A DNA stretch of 64,000 bases from Scytalidium lignicola (lineage: Eukaryota; Ascomycota; Leotiomycetes). This document shows, in pieces, positions 11,510-22,582 of the stretch (the stretch's first letter is position 1; each line of letters starts with the position of its first letter). The position numbers and the translations under genes were made by a program. A model generated the notes under the pieces. That model had not been told where the DNA came from. It was given only the letters and a program-made list of their open reading frames with translations, and made no database searches. The stretch covers positions 28,678-92,677 of the forward strand of contig NCSJ02000164.1 in NCBI GenBank assembly GCA_002812745.2, in the 5' to 3' direction.

Positions 11510-13790
11510 TCAAATGATTTCCCTTTCAACATGAGCTGATAATGGTTTGTCATCGAGCTGTGCCGAGTTCGATTGTGCTTCTGTTTCAACATCTCCAATA
11601 TTCTGGTTAGTATAAATCCGCCGTGAAACATGTGAAGTAAGCATGTGATCATAATCTTTCATGGAAGCAGCAGCGATGAGCCCTACTCCGCCTACAGCAA
11701 CAGCTGCATAATACACGTATGCATATGAGGCTGCATAGGCGTCAGCCAAAGAGCTTGCTACAGCTTGTTGGATGGTAGGGTTAATTCCTGGAACTGCAGC
11801 GAGAGCTGCAGGAGTTCCGACCTTGATGGCAGCAAAAAGAGACGTAAGTGACGAAGATGGAAGTCCAGCAGCAATTGCTGCATCAGGAACGCGATTAGCA
11901 ATTTCAGACGGCGTCTTGTTGGTCAAGATAGCTAAGAATACTGTAGTGAATATAGAACCCCATGCGGTTCTCATCATAAAGATGATGGCTATTTGCAGTT
12001 AGTACTCGTTAGGATATATCAAGGGATTAACCATACCAAACACGCTGCCAAGGTCTGCATCATTTGCGTCAAGTTGACACAGCGTTACCGGAATAAGTTC
12101 AAGAATGCCAGCTGGAAAGGTTGCAAGAAAGGAGAATGCAGCGCTTTGGCCTTTGTTATGCGTATTACCAGACGCCAGGGCTCCGGCAAAGGCCGTGCTG
12201 ACGAGAGTGAAGACGATAACTTGAAGCCGGATATGCTTAACTACATGGAAGAGAGAGCCAAAGATAACGATGCCTCCCCAAATACCGAAAGCGATAGTTG
12301 TTGAAAGCCATGCATTGTCACGCCAGCCTTTTGCTTGAGCACCGTAGATCGCGGCGACCTCTTCACTAGAGTCAGTTAAGGGCAGCCGAAATATTCTATT
12401 AGAAACTCACGAGATGGCCAAATGACACTCAGAGAAACGTATAAAACACCCGAGACAATACAGATAATGTTCAAGCACACAAATCCTCTGACATCTTTGA
12501 AGAAGTGCATCGGAACGAGGGGATTAGAAACATTCGAATAGATTTCTGGTTCTCATAAGTCTCTATATCGGGGTTGATTACGACATTTAAAAACATACCC
12601 CATAAGATAAACAGAATAAGGATGATACCTCCAATAATGATTAGACAAAGAATGCGTACTGACTTCCATGGTAATGGTTGGCCACCTTTTAGAAGAGTTA
12701 GTGTTGAACAGAGAAGAATGAGACGAAGAGACCAACCCCAGGATACCCCAAGAAGAAACAATGCCAATCCGCTAACGAATAAGAAGACTCCTATGAAGTC
12801 AATTCGTGAAAACTCCTCTGCAAGCGTACGTTGGCCACCGTGGAGTTGATTAAAAGTTGGTGGATGGTAAAACAAGAATTCAAGAACAAAAGCACAGCCG
12901 ATCAAGATAATATAGACATAATAGCACCACCTAGAAGAAGTTAGTAATAGTTATTAGATATGTAGTTGTCGGAAATAATAACCTCCAGTTCGCAGTATGA
13001 GTGAGCATAACAGCTGCAGTTTTGTTAGAAGGGACCATCGTAAAGCTAGATTGACCGTACCAAGGTATGCACCAAATCCAGTAGGAATCACACTGGGAAC
13101 AACACAAATCACCACACCAACCAGCTTGTATTTATTTGGGCATATTTCACCCACGGTGAGGGCATAGCAAGTGTGAATCCCCCCGGATAGACCTAACAAG
13201 ACCTAAACGAATATCAGCCTCGACATAAAGCAGTTCATTTCGTTCCACATGCATTTGCCCCAATTAGGGTATTCATGTTTTGCGCTGTGCAAGCAATGAT
13301 GCCTTAACTAGCCATTAGTAAAAGTAACAGATAAAGGTCTTAGGATGACTTCACCTCCAATTAGGCCCATGATTGAGGCCGAGAGAACCCAGTATCGCCG
13401 TCCAAACTTATCTGACAGTCGACCAAAGAGAATTATTGAGATTGCACAACATGTTGACCAAATGATTGAAAAAAGACTAGAATTATCGGTTGGGCCTGAC
13501 TTGGGATGAGCTCTTGAAGATAGAGTTGTGATGAGTGGTTTACCTATATCAGTGTTTATAACGGTAAGGATGGCTGCTGGAGGAGAGAAGCCCCAATAAC
13601 TGCCAGTAGTTCCTAATGAAATGGAAAAGATAGCCAGGAGAACTTTGATAAGATAGCCTTTGGTCATCTCAGATTGATCCGATGTTAATGCTTGGGAATG
13701 CATGTAATCATCGAGGGTTCCTTGATCTTTCTTGGCCAGTTCAAGCTCGAGCTGCTGGAGCTTACTCAACTCCTCAGTTTGTGACTTCAT
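11510..13790 (-). CDS. MFS transporter of the TRI12 / fungal efflux-pump group
   Basis: Multi-exon membrane transporter of the major facilitator superfamily. The N-terminal cytosolic part (about 45 residues) is followed by hydrophobic helices; the loop GRLSDKFGRRYWVL is the conserved MFS motif between helices 2 and 3. Later segments include GGIHTCYALTVGEICPNKYK and the terminal helix before the charged tail ending HVEREII. The layout and the GE-x-PNK segment resemble TRI12-type drug:H+ antiporters. It faces PhyH dioxygenase 1 across a 722-bp divergent intergenic region, suggesting co-expression for uptake or export of the pathway compound. Exon borders were not all resolved; breaks are evident near 13300, 13200, 12950, 12700, 12400 and 12000. 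Confidence 0.88.
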
Positions 13791-14512
13791 GATGTTAGAG
13801 GTGAGATTGGAATCTGAAGAAGTTAGTCACAGAGTTACTATTACTATAGAGCTGAGAAATGAGTTCATATAAGGTGAAGATACGTGCGGAACCGCATCTT
13901 ATGCCTTATATGCTTCTATGCGTGGCTTATTCTCAACCACAATTTCGTTTATATTACAGCAGTTTGGCTTAGTTTGAGTTGTGACTGTTCATAGGTTTAC
14001 GTGGACATGTCACCACAGCCTTCAAAGTACGATTGCCAATCAATGATCATCAATGGTATAATATTTCAGGTGAGACAAGGCTAAAATCATGTGGCTTGTT
14101 ATTTCCTTTATTGTCAAGAGTCCATTTTCTGATTGCGATGATCTTGAGTGGACAGTCAGCATGTGTTGACTACTACACTCGTTGGCGTTAACGCCTTCAT
14201 TAGCATGATGCTACACTCCAGATTAATTGGTGCACAAACGCGGGGTAATATAGTGATCCCCAGATCTTCCGGAGATTACAGTCAGATCCTCTAGCTGTTC
14301 TTAATCATCTTAAGGCGCAGAGAAGATAAGACGACAAGCGCGGTAATGAAAGTCCAACTGATCACGAAGATCGTGAAATGAGCACACAAACATACCTAGG
14401 AAGAGGGAGAATGGTTAAGCTTATAAACAATAGCCCGCGTTGCTTACAATAGCCCTAAGATACTGCTGCGCACCATCCCGAATCCCTATAGCTACTGTAG
14501 CTCTCTGAAAAG
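13791..14512. promoter_or_regulatory. Divergent promoter region, transporter / dioxygenase 1
   Basis: 722 bp between two divergently read genes, so it must carry both promoters. An imperfect palindrome CTTCCGGAG lies at about 14267. No CCGAGG hexamer is present. Co-regulation is inferred from geometry only. Confidence 0.45.
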
Positions 14513-15346
14513 ATGACCACAGATAAATCCGAAGTTCTGCACAACAGTATTTCAACCGCTCAGCAACAGTTGAAAGAAGATGGATATTGTGTGATTGCAG
14601 ATGTACTAGATCCTGAACACACCCAAGATGTGCTCAAAAAGCTGTGGATCGCAGCAGAGGAAAATAAACGTCAGGGCTCAGCATTACACCTACCTGACCT
14701 CGATCCAAATGACAAGAATGTGAGGGTTTTCTATCTGCTCGAGCGCGACTCAGTGTTCCGCGAGCTGATCCAGCACCAAGTCGCTATAGAAACAGTCAAA
14801 TCGGTTCTTGGTCAGAATATTTTGGTATCCAACTTCACTGCCAATATTGCCCGTCCTGGGTCAGGCTCCATGAAGCTCCACTCGGATCAATCACTTGTTG
14901 TGCCAGAGCCGTGGACCACCTCGTGGGCTCTCAACATTATCTGGTGTCTTACGGATGTATACTTCGAAAATGGTGCTACATTATACATTCCCGGGAGCCA
15001 CCGATGGCAACGGCGAGCGGACGTGCCACATGATGTTGAGACACAGTTGAAGCCCTTTGTGGCGAAAGCAGGATCGATAGTGGCTATGGATGGACGAACG
15101 TGGCATACATCTGGCTCCAACGTCACCAAGGATCAAGATCGGGCCCTTTTATTTGGCTACTATACAGTTCCATTTCTTCGCCAACAGGTCAATTGGACTG
15201 CTGCGTTATCATCAGATACTAAAGCAACGTTGAGTAATGACATGCGCGAGCTGTTGGGAGTTAATATCACTGCAAATACAGGTACAGTGAGCGATGTGGG
15301 TACTGGATTAGATAAATATGAAATCAAGTCAACAGTAATAGCTTAA
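14513..15346 (+). CDS. PhyH-type Fe(II)/2-oxoglutarate dioxygenase 1
   Basis: Single-exon 277-residue member of the phytanoyl-CoA dioxygenase family, which hydroxylates acyl-CoAs or small lipophilic metabolites with 2-oxoglutarate and O2. The iron facial triad is visible as H123-x-D125 (KLHSDQS) and H198 (RTWHTSG), and R210 (DRALLF) is placed to bind the 2-oxoglutarate carboxylate. NGATLYIPGSH is the typical mid-domain strand-turn. Length fits the family. The start ATG at 14513 is followed directly by the PhyH fold. No PTS1 or PTS2 was seen, so a peroxisomal location is not supported by its own ends. PhyH relatives also act in fungal meroterpenoid biosynthesis, so substrate class is open. Confidence 0.93.
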   Translation: MTTDKSEVLHNSISTAQQQLKEDGYCVIADVLDPEHTQDVLKKLWIAAEENKRQGSALHLPDLDPNDKNVRVFYLLERDSVFRELIQHQVAIETVKSVLGQNILVSNFTANIARPGSGSMKLHSDQSLVVPEPWTTSWALNIIWCLTDVYFENGATLYIPGSHRWQRRADVPHDVETQLKPFVAKAGSIVAMDGRTWHTSGSNVTKDQDRALLFGYYTVPFLRQQVNWTAALSSDTKATLSNDMRELLGVNITANTGTVSDVGTGLDKYEIKSTVIA

Positions 15347-15748
15347 AGATATCCTAGTATGATACATAGTTACGCAATAATGAACCTATATTCAATTCAA
15401 ACTTATGATACAATACCTGAGTTTCCACTACTTGATGATTAAATCCATAGTACTATTTCTGAACCTCCATTAGTATCATAAATGCAGCCTAGCGGGGAGT
15501 AGTTCAAATAAACACTTCTGACAAATTGTCAGAAATCCCTTAGTCAGTGCCTCCAAATACCATCTCTCAGTTGGAATCCTAGAGTTAGGGTTAGTGAGAT
15601 TTAAGAGATCCCATTCCCTTCAGATTATTTAAGCACAATACACTCTTTGCAGCGAATTAGCATTCAGGTCATTGCTACAATTGAGTCTCATTTCAGGTCT
15701 GTAATATCGTTCCTATTCTATAAAGACTAGCTGGCTGAGTTATGTAGT
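15347..15748. other. Intergenic spacer
   Basis: 402 bp between two co-directional genes. A TATTTAAG stretch near 15626 could be a core promoter element for the next gene. Nothing else is supported. Confidence 0.4.
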
Positions 15749-16138
15749 ATGCTAGATCATCACGAACATCTGGTGCGTGCTGTGTGCCAGGGACTGGAAA
15801 AGTGTTCTCCCGACGATGTTGAGCCTGCGGCCAAGTTCTTCACACCGGATGTAGTTTTTCACATGTGGGGGCCGCATAATGCTCCACTTGTGGGAATAGA
15901 AGCTTTACGGTTAGGATTCAAAGATACTTTTATATCAGTGAAGGATTTCCAGGTTGAGATCCTCACCATCGCGAGCCACGCCAACACGGTTTTTGTTGAG
16001 CGCGTGGAGAGAATGCGGTACAATGGTGAACATCCTGTTACTCTTCATATGATAGGAGTAATTGAACTGAGCTCTGATGGCAAAATTAAGTCATGGAAAG
16101 ACTATTTTGATCCTACAGAAATAAAACGGTTGGAGTAG
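15749..16138 (+). CDS. Limonene-1,2-epoxide-hydrolase-like / SnoaL-fold protein
   Basis: Small single-exon 129-residue protein of the NTF2/SnoaL superfold, closest by eye to the limonene-epoxide hydrolase family: FQVEILTIA, VFVERVERM and GKIKSWKDYFD follow that family's order. LEH uses an Arg-Asp-Asp triad (Arg99, Asp101, Asp132 in the Rhodococcus enzyme). Here R85, E87 and D118 fall at the same spacing (31 residues between the two acids), so the first Asp is replaced by Glu, and the usual Tyr/Asn water ligands are not obvious near residues 38-42. It may be an epoxide hydrolase, or an isomerase/cyclase as in SnoaL-like proteins of meroterpenoid clusters. An in-frame stop just upstream supports this start. 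Confidence 0.8.
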   Translation: MLDHHEHLVRAVCQGLEKCSPDDVEPAAKFFTPDVVFHMWGPHNAPLVGIEALRLGFKDTFISVKDFQVEILTIASHANTVFVERVERMRYNGEHPVTLHMIGVIELSSDGKIKSWKDYFDPTEIKRLE

Positions 16139-16272
16139 ACGGAGAGATAGATATAGAACATTGCAAAATTAATTGTCATTGCATGGTAAATCCACACTAA
16201 ATAAACTTCATGTGTTCCGAGTTTACCAGACTTCCTAGATACCATGCTTCATATTGATATTGAACTATGAGT

Positions 16273-18098
16273 TCAATCTAGGTTCACATGTACAGATTTG
16301 ATATTGGTATACGCAGCTAAGCCAGCCTCACCAAGCTCTCTTCCGATGCCAGATTGCTTCACTCCTCCAAACGGAATACTATAATCCTAATTGTTAGTAT
16401 TCTATGCTGTACACGAGTTCTGGCAATAATGTAGCATACCGGAAGTCAGAGTCGTTGCTGGAGTTAATCCACACCATGCCTGCTTCGATATCTGCCGCAA
16501 CACGATGTGCTCTTTTAATATCTTGCGTGAAGACCTACAAATTAGAATAGTTAGAAAGGGCCTGTGAAATAGGATGAACTTTGTCATACAGCAGCTCCAA
16601 GTCCATAGGTAGTGTCATTAGCCCTGGTAACTGCCTCCTCTTCCGTCTTAAACGACGAAATTACGACAAAAGGGCCGAAGACTTCCTCACGATAAATAGA
16701 CATCCCGTCTGTAACATTAGTGAATATCGTCGGCGAGACGAAAAATCCTCTACCATTAACATCTTTGTATGCCTCACCACCATATACCAGTGTTGCTCCT
16801 TCTGTTTTTCCTGCTTCTATGTAGGACATGACACGGTCGAACTGAGCCTTCGTGATCTGTGGACCTTGAAATGTAGTGTTTTTGAAGGGATCGCCAATTT
16901 TCGAGACATTTTTGGTGTGCTTCTTGAATGCTCCAACAAATTGGTCATATACAGACTCGTGGACTAAAATTCGGCTTGTCGCAGTACATATTTGCCCCTG
17001 GTTGAACATAATTCCGGTATGTGCCCATTGGATAGCAGATTCCAAGTTGGCATCCTCAAAGACCAGAAGAGGACTTTTACCACCAGTTTCAAGCGTGATG
17101 TTCTTCAGATTGACAGCTGCCATTTTCATTATTTCCCGGCCAGTTTGAGTTGACCCAGTAAATGCTATTTTGTCGATTTGCGGGTGAGAAGCGAGAGCTG
17201 CTCCAGCTGTTCTACCATAGCCGTTGAGAATGTTGACTACACCAGGGGGGAAACCGGCTTTCACAATTAAAGTGGCCAGGAAGAGAATGGAGAGCGGCGT
17301 TTGTTCTGCTGGTTTCATAACGATTGTGTTACCGCAAGCAAGGGCAGGTCCTAACTTCCAAGCTGCCATGGCCTAGTTATGTCACTAATGGAATCAAAGG
17401 CAACTTTCTCACAATTATTCTTACCAGTGGGAAGTTCCATCTAGAAAGCATTAGCTGGGTCGTGTTATACAGAATGGTTGGCACACTGACGGAATTATTT
17501 GACCACAGACCCCTAAAGGCTCCTTAATCGTGTATGCTAGCTTCGATGGTGTGGTTTCAATTACGTCCCCTTGAATCTTATCTGCCCAACCTCCGTAATA
17601 TCTCAAAGTTTTTACAAGCATATCTACATCAAAGCTTAATGCGTGTTGGTATGGTTTTCCTAAGAGTTATCAACCAGTCAGCATAGTTGTTTTCCACAAT
17701 TTATATAATTACTTGCCATTATCCCATGTCTCAATCGTTGCCAAAGTATGGGAATTCTCCTCCACTAATGATGCTAGTTTTAATAAAAGTTCGCCTCGCG
17801 AAGTTCCTGGTAGTTTCCTCCAAGATGGATGCTTGAAGGCTTTCCGAGCAGCTTTCACTGCAATGTCAACATCTTCAGGACCAGCGGCGGAGACTTTTGT
17901 AATTTCCTGTTCTGTTCTGAACGATAGTTAGTCTTTTTAGGATGCACTGCTTACTGCTAACAATTCTTACGCGGGGTTTATTGTCGAGAGCTGAGCTTTT
18001 GATTGGGCCTCTACAAATTCATTATTGATAAACAACCCAGTTGGTTGGGAGTAACTGAGGCCATTAGGGGCCGTTAGAGTTATAAACAAGCTCGACAT
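16273..18098 (-). CDS. Aldehyde dehydrogenase 1 (NAD(P)+-dependent)
   Basis: Multi-exon ALDH-superfamily enzyme oxidising an aldehyde to the acid. Exon pieces run from ATG at 18096-18098 (MSSLFITLT) to the stop at 16273 (ending IKSVHVNLD). Visible motifs are IPWNFP before the cofactor domain, FTGSTQTG, the general-base segment LETGGKSP (Glu conserved; the usual LELGG has Thr for Leu), the catalytic Cys in GQICTATSR, and EEVFGPF. Introns lie near 16380-16430, 16530-16585, 17375-17515, 17655-17715 and 17920-17970. It is divergent from the SCP2-PhyH fusion gene and sits among alpha-oxidation-like genes, where an ALDH is expected to oxidise the aldehyde released by the lyase. No peroxisomal signal was seen. 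Confidence 0.92.
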
Positions 18099-18663
18099 TA
18101 TATCAAATGAGCATAAAAGTAATGAACAATTTGTTATAAGTTGTGATAGAATTGACGAACTAATTCATGGAGAAAACGACAATTATTAGCACTCGGGAAG
18201 TCTACCATGACAGTAAATACAGCTCATGGCACATATCAACCCTCCATTTCATCATGCGCAGTGTTATTCTTCAATGTCTGACAAAGAAAGTGAGGAGTAA
18301 TATTTAAGTTTTGCTCAGGCATCACGATCGTCGTGCCCCGCGAGTTTGATTACTACAATTTTTGATATAGAAGAGCATTAGCCATTTATCAGCTATTCCA
18401 AACACTATCTCCAATATTTCCCAACAAGTGTCTACAGACAAAGCGTTTGATGACTAAGAGCGACCTCCGCCTAAAGCGTTGTATTCGACCGCGTAAGGAC
18501 ACTAAGACTTTTACAACTAAGCGGAGTTATCTTCAAGTAATAAACATAATTTACTAAGTCAAACCAATATATATGATGTTGGAAATTAAAAGCAGGATGA
18601 AACTAGTGAGCAAATCAAACAATACGATAGTATAATATTTTTCAAATTTCACTGAGCTTAATC
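18099..18663. promoter_or_regulatory. Divergent promoter region, ALDH 1 / SCP2-PhyH
   Basis: 565 bp shared by two divergent genes. It contains an inverted pair of CTCCGC-type decamers: CTCCGCCTAA at 18465 and CTAAGCGGAG ending at 18526, about 50 bp apart. Inverted CGG-containing half sites suit a Zn2Cys6 dimer, but binding is inference. Confidence 0.4.
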
Positions 18664-19911
18664 ATGGCGGTATGGTCAGCAACGCGAAATGGGGTTGCCA
18701 AATATGGTCAAGATAAGTCTGAAGCTTACTACCTGCGAGCTGTGGCACTTATTAAAGAAAGACTTCAGTCTATGGGCATTCTGAAAGCTTTATTGGTGGT
18801 TAATTTGGGACGAGACCCGAGCATCATCATCGACGCCCGGAATGAACCAATTCTACTAGAGAGCACAGATGAAGAACCCGATTGTCGACTGAACACCAAA
18901 CCGGAATATCTCCTTCAATTTTCAGAAGGTAAATTGGAACCGCGATACGCCCTGTTCAAGGATGCTTTCTTCCATGAAGCTAGTATGCCTAAGGGTAATC
19001 TTCGAGTAGCAATTAAATTTGCAGACCTGCTGTGTCCTGTCAATCCGAGCCCCCCAAAAGCAATCACAGGGGTGAAGCTGCCTCAACCAACGGAGGACAT
19101 TGAGCAGGTCAAGAGAGACATTGCTGAATTCGGATATGGTCTGGTTAAAAATGCACTCAACTCAGAGGAGGTATCTACTCTGAAAAAGGCAGTTTTCGAA
19201 CAAGCTGCTGGAGAGGCAAAAGCTGGCGTGGCAGCCAAGGATGGTGGTCCAAATGCACCTAATCAACGAATATGGACATTAATCAACAAAGGTCAAGAAT
19301 TTATCGACTTACTAGACCATCCGTTAATCGATGAAATTGTTCCCGAATTATTGGGCGAGCAGGCTCTCCTTCATAGCTACAGCGCCAACATCGCCCGTCC
19401 GGGAAATGTTCCGATGCAATTGCACACCGACCAAGTGGCTATCCAACCTCCTATTCGTAGCATCGCTTTCGGTCTGAATATAATGTGGTTTTTGGAAGAT
19501 GTGACGGCAGATAACGGTGGTACCCGTGTCTTCCCTGGCAGCCACCTGGGTGCGATTGCTCCGGATGACATCTTCGACATCAGCGGTACTGTCGCTGCAG
19601 AGGGGCCAGCTGGTACAGCCATGGTGTTTGAAAGCCGGCTCTGGCATTGTACTGGGCCTAATACTCAGAAGACAGGGGAACGTCCAGTGATCTTGATGTT
19701 TTTCATGCGCTCCTTCATTCGCCAGCAGGAGAATAATTTCTTGTCCATCAGACCAGAAGTGGAATCCAGTATTTCTGATCGGGTGAAAGCACTTCTAGGC
19801 TTTCGTACCACTGGAGCATTAGGCGGAGTTGAGGGTGAGGTACAGGAAGGAATATTTGTGAAGAGGCTTGAAAATCCTGTTGGACCTCTACGTGAGACCG
19901 TTGTAATTTAA
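18664..19911 (+). CDS. SCP2-PhyH fusion: sterol-carrier domain joined to 2-oxoglutarate dioxygenase
   Basis: One uninterrupted 415-residue frame with two domains. Residues ~25-125 look like an SCP2 lipid/acyl-CoA-binding domain: LLVVNLGRDPSIIIDARN, then LLQFSEGKLEPRYALFKDAF and a final helix AIKFADLL, in the usual SCP2 order. Residues ~142-400 form a PhyH Fe(II)/2-oxoglutarate dioxygenase with H254-x-D256 (QLHTDQ), H328 (RLWHCTG) and R340 (ERPVIL). In human alpha-oxidation, free SCP2 presents phytanoyl-CoA to PhyH, so a covalent fusion suggests substrate channelling of a lipophilic CoA ester. The dioxygenase half is related to PhyH 1 (shared N-x-ARPG before the HxD). No PTS1 at the C-terminus. 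Domain calls are by eye; the PhyH part is firmer than SCP2. Confidence 0.87.
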   Translation: MAVWSATRNGVAKYGQDKSEAYYLRAVALIKERLQSMGILKALLVVNLGRDPSIIIDARNEPILLESTDEEPDCRLNTKPEYLLQFSEGKLEPRYALFKDAFFHEASMPKGNLRVAIKFADLLCPVNPSPPKAITGVKLPQPTEDIEQVKRDIAEFGYGLVKNALNSEEVSTLKKAVFEQAAGEAKAGVAAKDGGPNAPNQRIWTLINKGQEFIDLLDHPLIDEIVPELLGEQALLHSYSANIARPGNVPMQLHTDQVAIQPPIRSIAFGLNIMWFLEDVTADNGGTRVFPGSHLGAIAPDDIFDISGTVAAEGPAGTAMVFESRLWHCTGPNTQKTGERPVILMFFMRSFIRQQENNFLSIRPEVESSISDRVKALLGFRTTGALGGVEGEVQEGIFVKRLENPVGPLRETVVI

Positions 19912-20172
19912 TTTACATATTCATTTATATATCCCAAGCTTTTGATTTTGATGCATGCTGCACACGGTTGATTTCACCCACTCACTCATGATTCTTACCA
20001 TTGGATATTTCTAGTGAGAAACTTCGAATTGAGAATTTGAGCAAAGATTATGAGCATATTTTTCTCTTGGAAAATAGTAGTGAAGAGTTATATACCTGTA
20101 CGAGGTGACACCTCTCGACGGCTCATCAAATTCAGAACTTCTCTCACTCATCNAAAAAACAAGAATACTAAG

Positions 20173-22107
20173 TTATATAATTACGGAAGAGCTATCATCA
20201 CTAAACGCTCTATCTAGAGACAGATCGAAGGTCCACGACGCAAGTTCTCGATACCTTTCTAGAACGGAGCTATCAAGCTGTCCTGGAATAGGTATTGATC
20301 GACGTTTTGAAGGCCGTAGAGGAATACCACGGGCTATCAAGTCTGCTGCTGTGTAATCATATAGCTCGGGATGTTCTTCAAAGAAAGTACGGTCAAGCTG
20401 GAAGAAGGAAGCCCCTTTGTCCATCCCTAGAAGCTTGAAGGCCTGAAGTGCCGCGACCTTAGAGTTGAACAGTGCCTCTACGTTTGAAACAGGAAGTGCG
20501 TTATACTGATCTTCGGATTGCTTTGTAATTGCATTGGTGGGTTCCGATGCAGTTTCTGTATCTAGACTATACTCGGGATTAAATAAATTATTCCAATCGG
20601 TTAACGCATGCTCAGGGCGGTTATCTGTAGCCTCAGGAGAAATTGCTCGGACCAAGTCCCATACAGAGATGTAGCCTCTTGTTGGTCCTATGCCAGAAAC
20701 CAACCGGGAAACATCCGTCTCCATCACATATGAGTTGCCAATTTTGCAGATTATCTCATCAAGGCGTGGATTCGCTGCATGATAGCGAATAAGCTTGTCC
20801 CGGAGTGTCGGGAATGGAATCCAGTCAATGATTGCTGGGTGAGGTACGGAGAGCTGAAGTGATGTTGGCTGCCAGCTTCGACTAAGACCAACGAATGCTT
20901 CAGGTGTCGGGTCTACTTTCCATCTCATTAACTTTGCTACCGGAACATGAGCCTTCGTGTATGTGTGCCATGATGTCATCGTGGGCCATGACATGCAAAT
21001 AAATGTCGAAAGCATAAAATAAACCGATGTGGTAAGGCTGAATTTGAGTTAATGTCTGCCATTAACAAGGGGTTAGGGTAGTACCAGTTATCTTCGCGAT
21101 GCAGGAGTGCAGCTGATCGGTTCCATTTCAGTTTCAGATAATGTTCGCAAACTGCGATATGATCCGAGAATAATGAGTTCGTATTGCGAAGTTGAGACTC
21201 CTGCTCTTGCAATAAAAAGGATCCTATGCTAGAAATATTTTTGTACTGCGATAGTCCCATAGTATTCTGCAATGTCATAGACGGCAATCTTGATAAATCA
21301 AAGGTATTGTCAATCACATGTTGAAATTCAGGAACATCATTGGATGTTGGTGCATCCCATCCTCCCTCTGCAGAAGCCTCCTTTTCTGCAAGGTCTTTCG
21401 CTGTGTTGCACTGAAACTCAGGAAATGTCTGGTTATTAGGAAAATTAGGTTCTGTAAAGGCAAGCAGTTCTGGTGACTCAATTCCCACGTGTGAGGAATC
21501 CTGCACAAGATCCAACAGTGAGGGATCAGTTATCTCCATTCGATTATCCGCTGGCTGCTGTTCTCGTTCGTTGTCACTGTGTTCTTCAGTGTTGTTCTTC
21601 CGCTCGTTTCTTTTGTGCTGTTCATCGCTGCTATGATCACCATTGCAGCCTGTGGAGCGCTGCTGACGGATTGAATACTAGTCAACAACAATGCAACTTC
21701 ATTCGGACCAAGGTCCCTACCTCAATGCCCACCGTTGTTGCGACTGAATCAGAGATAGCTTTTAGTGTCACCTGCAGGCTTTCAAGCTTCTTATGGCAAT
21801 CAAGCAATTGGAGACGAAGCTGTTTATTGCTCTCTTCGAGATTTGTATTGAGATCGCTCTCCGACTTGGTCGCCCATCGTAAGCGCTCTTCTAACTCCTT
21901 GATATAAACAGATTGTCGTGCACGAAAAGCTCTCTGCGAGAGACGATTACGCAACTTTCTGCTTCAGTTAGCCCTAGTAAGCACAGGGAGCTTTAAGCTT
22001 CTCAGGATTGCAGAGGGTGATACAAAACAAGAGAGGAAATCCTACCGATTTGCGGCCGACGTGCTAGCAGGATCCTCTTGCGACCGCGACGACCTGCGCT
22101 CAACCAT
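20173..22107 (-). CDS. bZIP transcription factor with DUF3425 C-terminal domain
   Basis: Four exons (22107-22046, 21961-21721, 21662-21085, 21037-20173) join in frame to 581 residues. The basic region RKLRNRLSQRAFRARQ follows the first intron; the leucine zipper follows (KELEERL, then heptads to about residue 90). An acidic, polar middle section leads to a DUF3425-like C-terminal domain with WPTMTSWHTYT, IDWIPFPTLRDKLI and GYISVWDLV. Fungal bZIP-DUF3425 proteins are usually nuclear regulators, often next to metabolic clusters. The start is the ATG at 22105-22107, giving a short Ser/Arg-rich leader before the basic region. It is a good candidate pathway regulator for block 1; its target site is unknown. 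Confidence 0.88.
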
Positions 22108-22582
22108 CGCTGGAAGTTATCTTGCAGAATTGGAGAATATTCGATAATAGGTGATGAATGGTGTCTATGGAGTGTGGTTGCACGGAATCACAATACGATG
22201 ATGCGCACTGGGGATGGTCAAAATCCGGCTTTGCCATTCTGCTACGCGGGGCCATCTGGGGATCTGGGGAACTGGAGATCTGGGGAAATGGGAATCCGGG
22301 GTACAGTAGCCGAGGCCCCTCTCGGTACAGTCAGATTTTGCTGACTGTCCTCTCCATTTAGTCTACTTACCAAGCCCTATCGTTGAGAAAGAAGAAAACA
22401 AAAGGAGCAAATGATCGTTCCCAGAACCTCTGATCAGACTAGCCGCTAAATAATAATACCGTCTTATCTGGGTGACTTTCCGTATCCGGCGCCGTACGTG
22501 TGATACCGGTCAGGACATACGGCAACCTAGCAACAAAATAGCTTCATCCTATACAAAACCACATTTGTCGCGCAGAGAAGAG
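22108..22582. promoter_or_regulatory. Divergent promoter region, bZIP / CTF1-like regulator
   Basis: 475 bp between two divergent regulator genes. Contains GATCTGGGGA-type direct repeats at about 22259-22290 and one isolated CCGAGG at 22310. I looked here for an exon carrying a Zn2Cys6 cluster for the next gene and found none. Confidence 0.4.
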
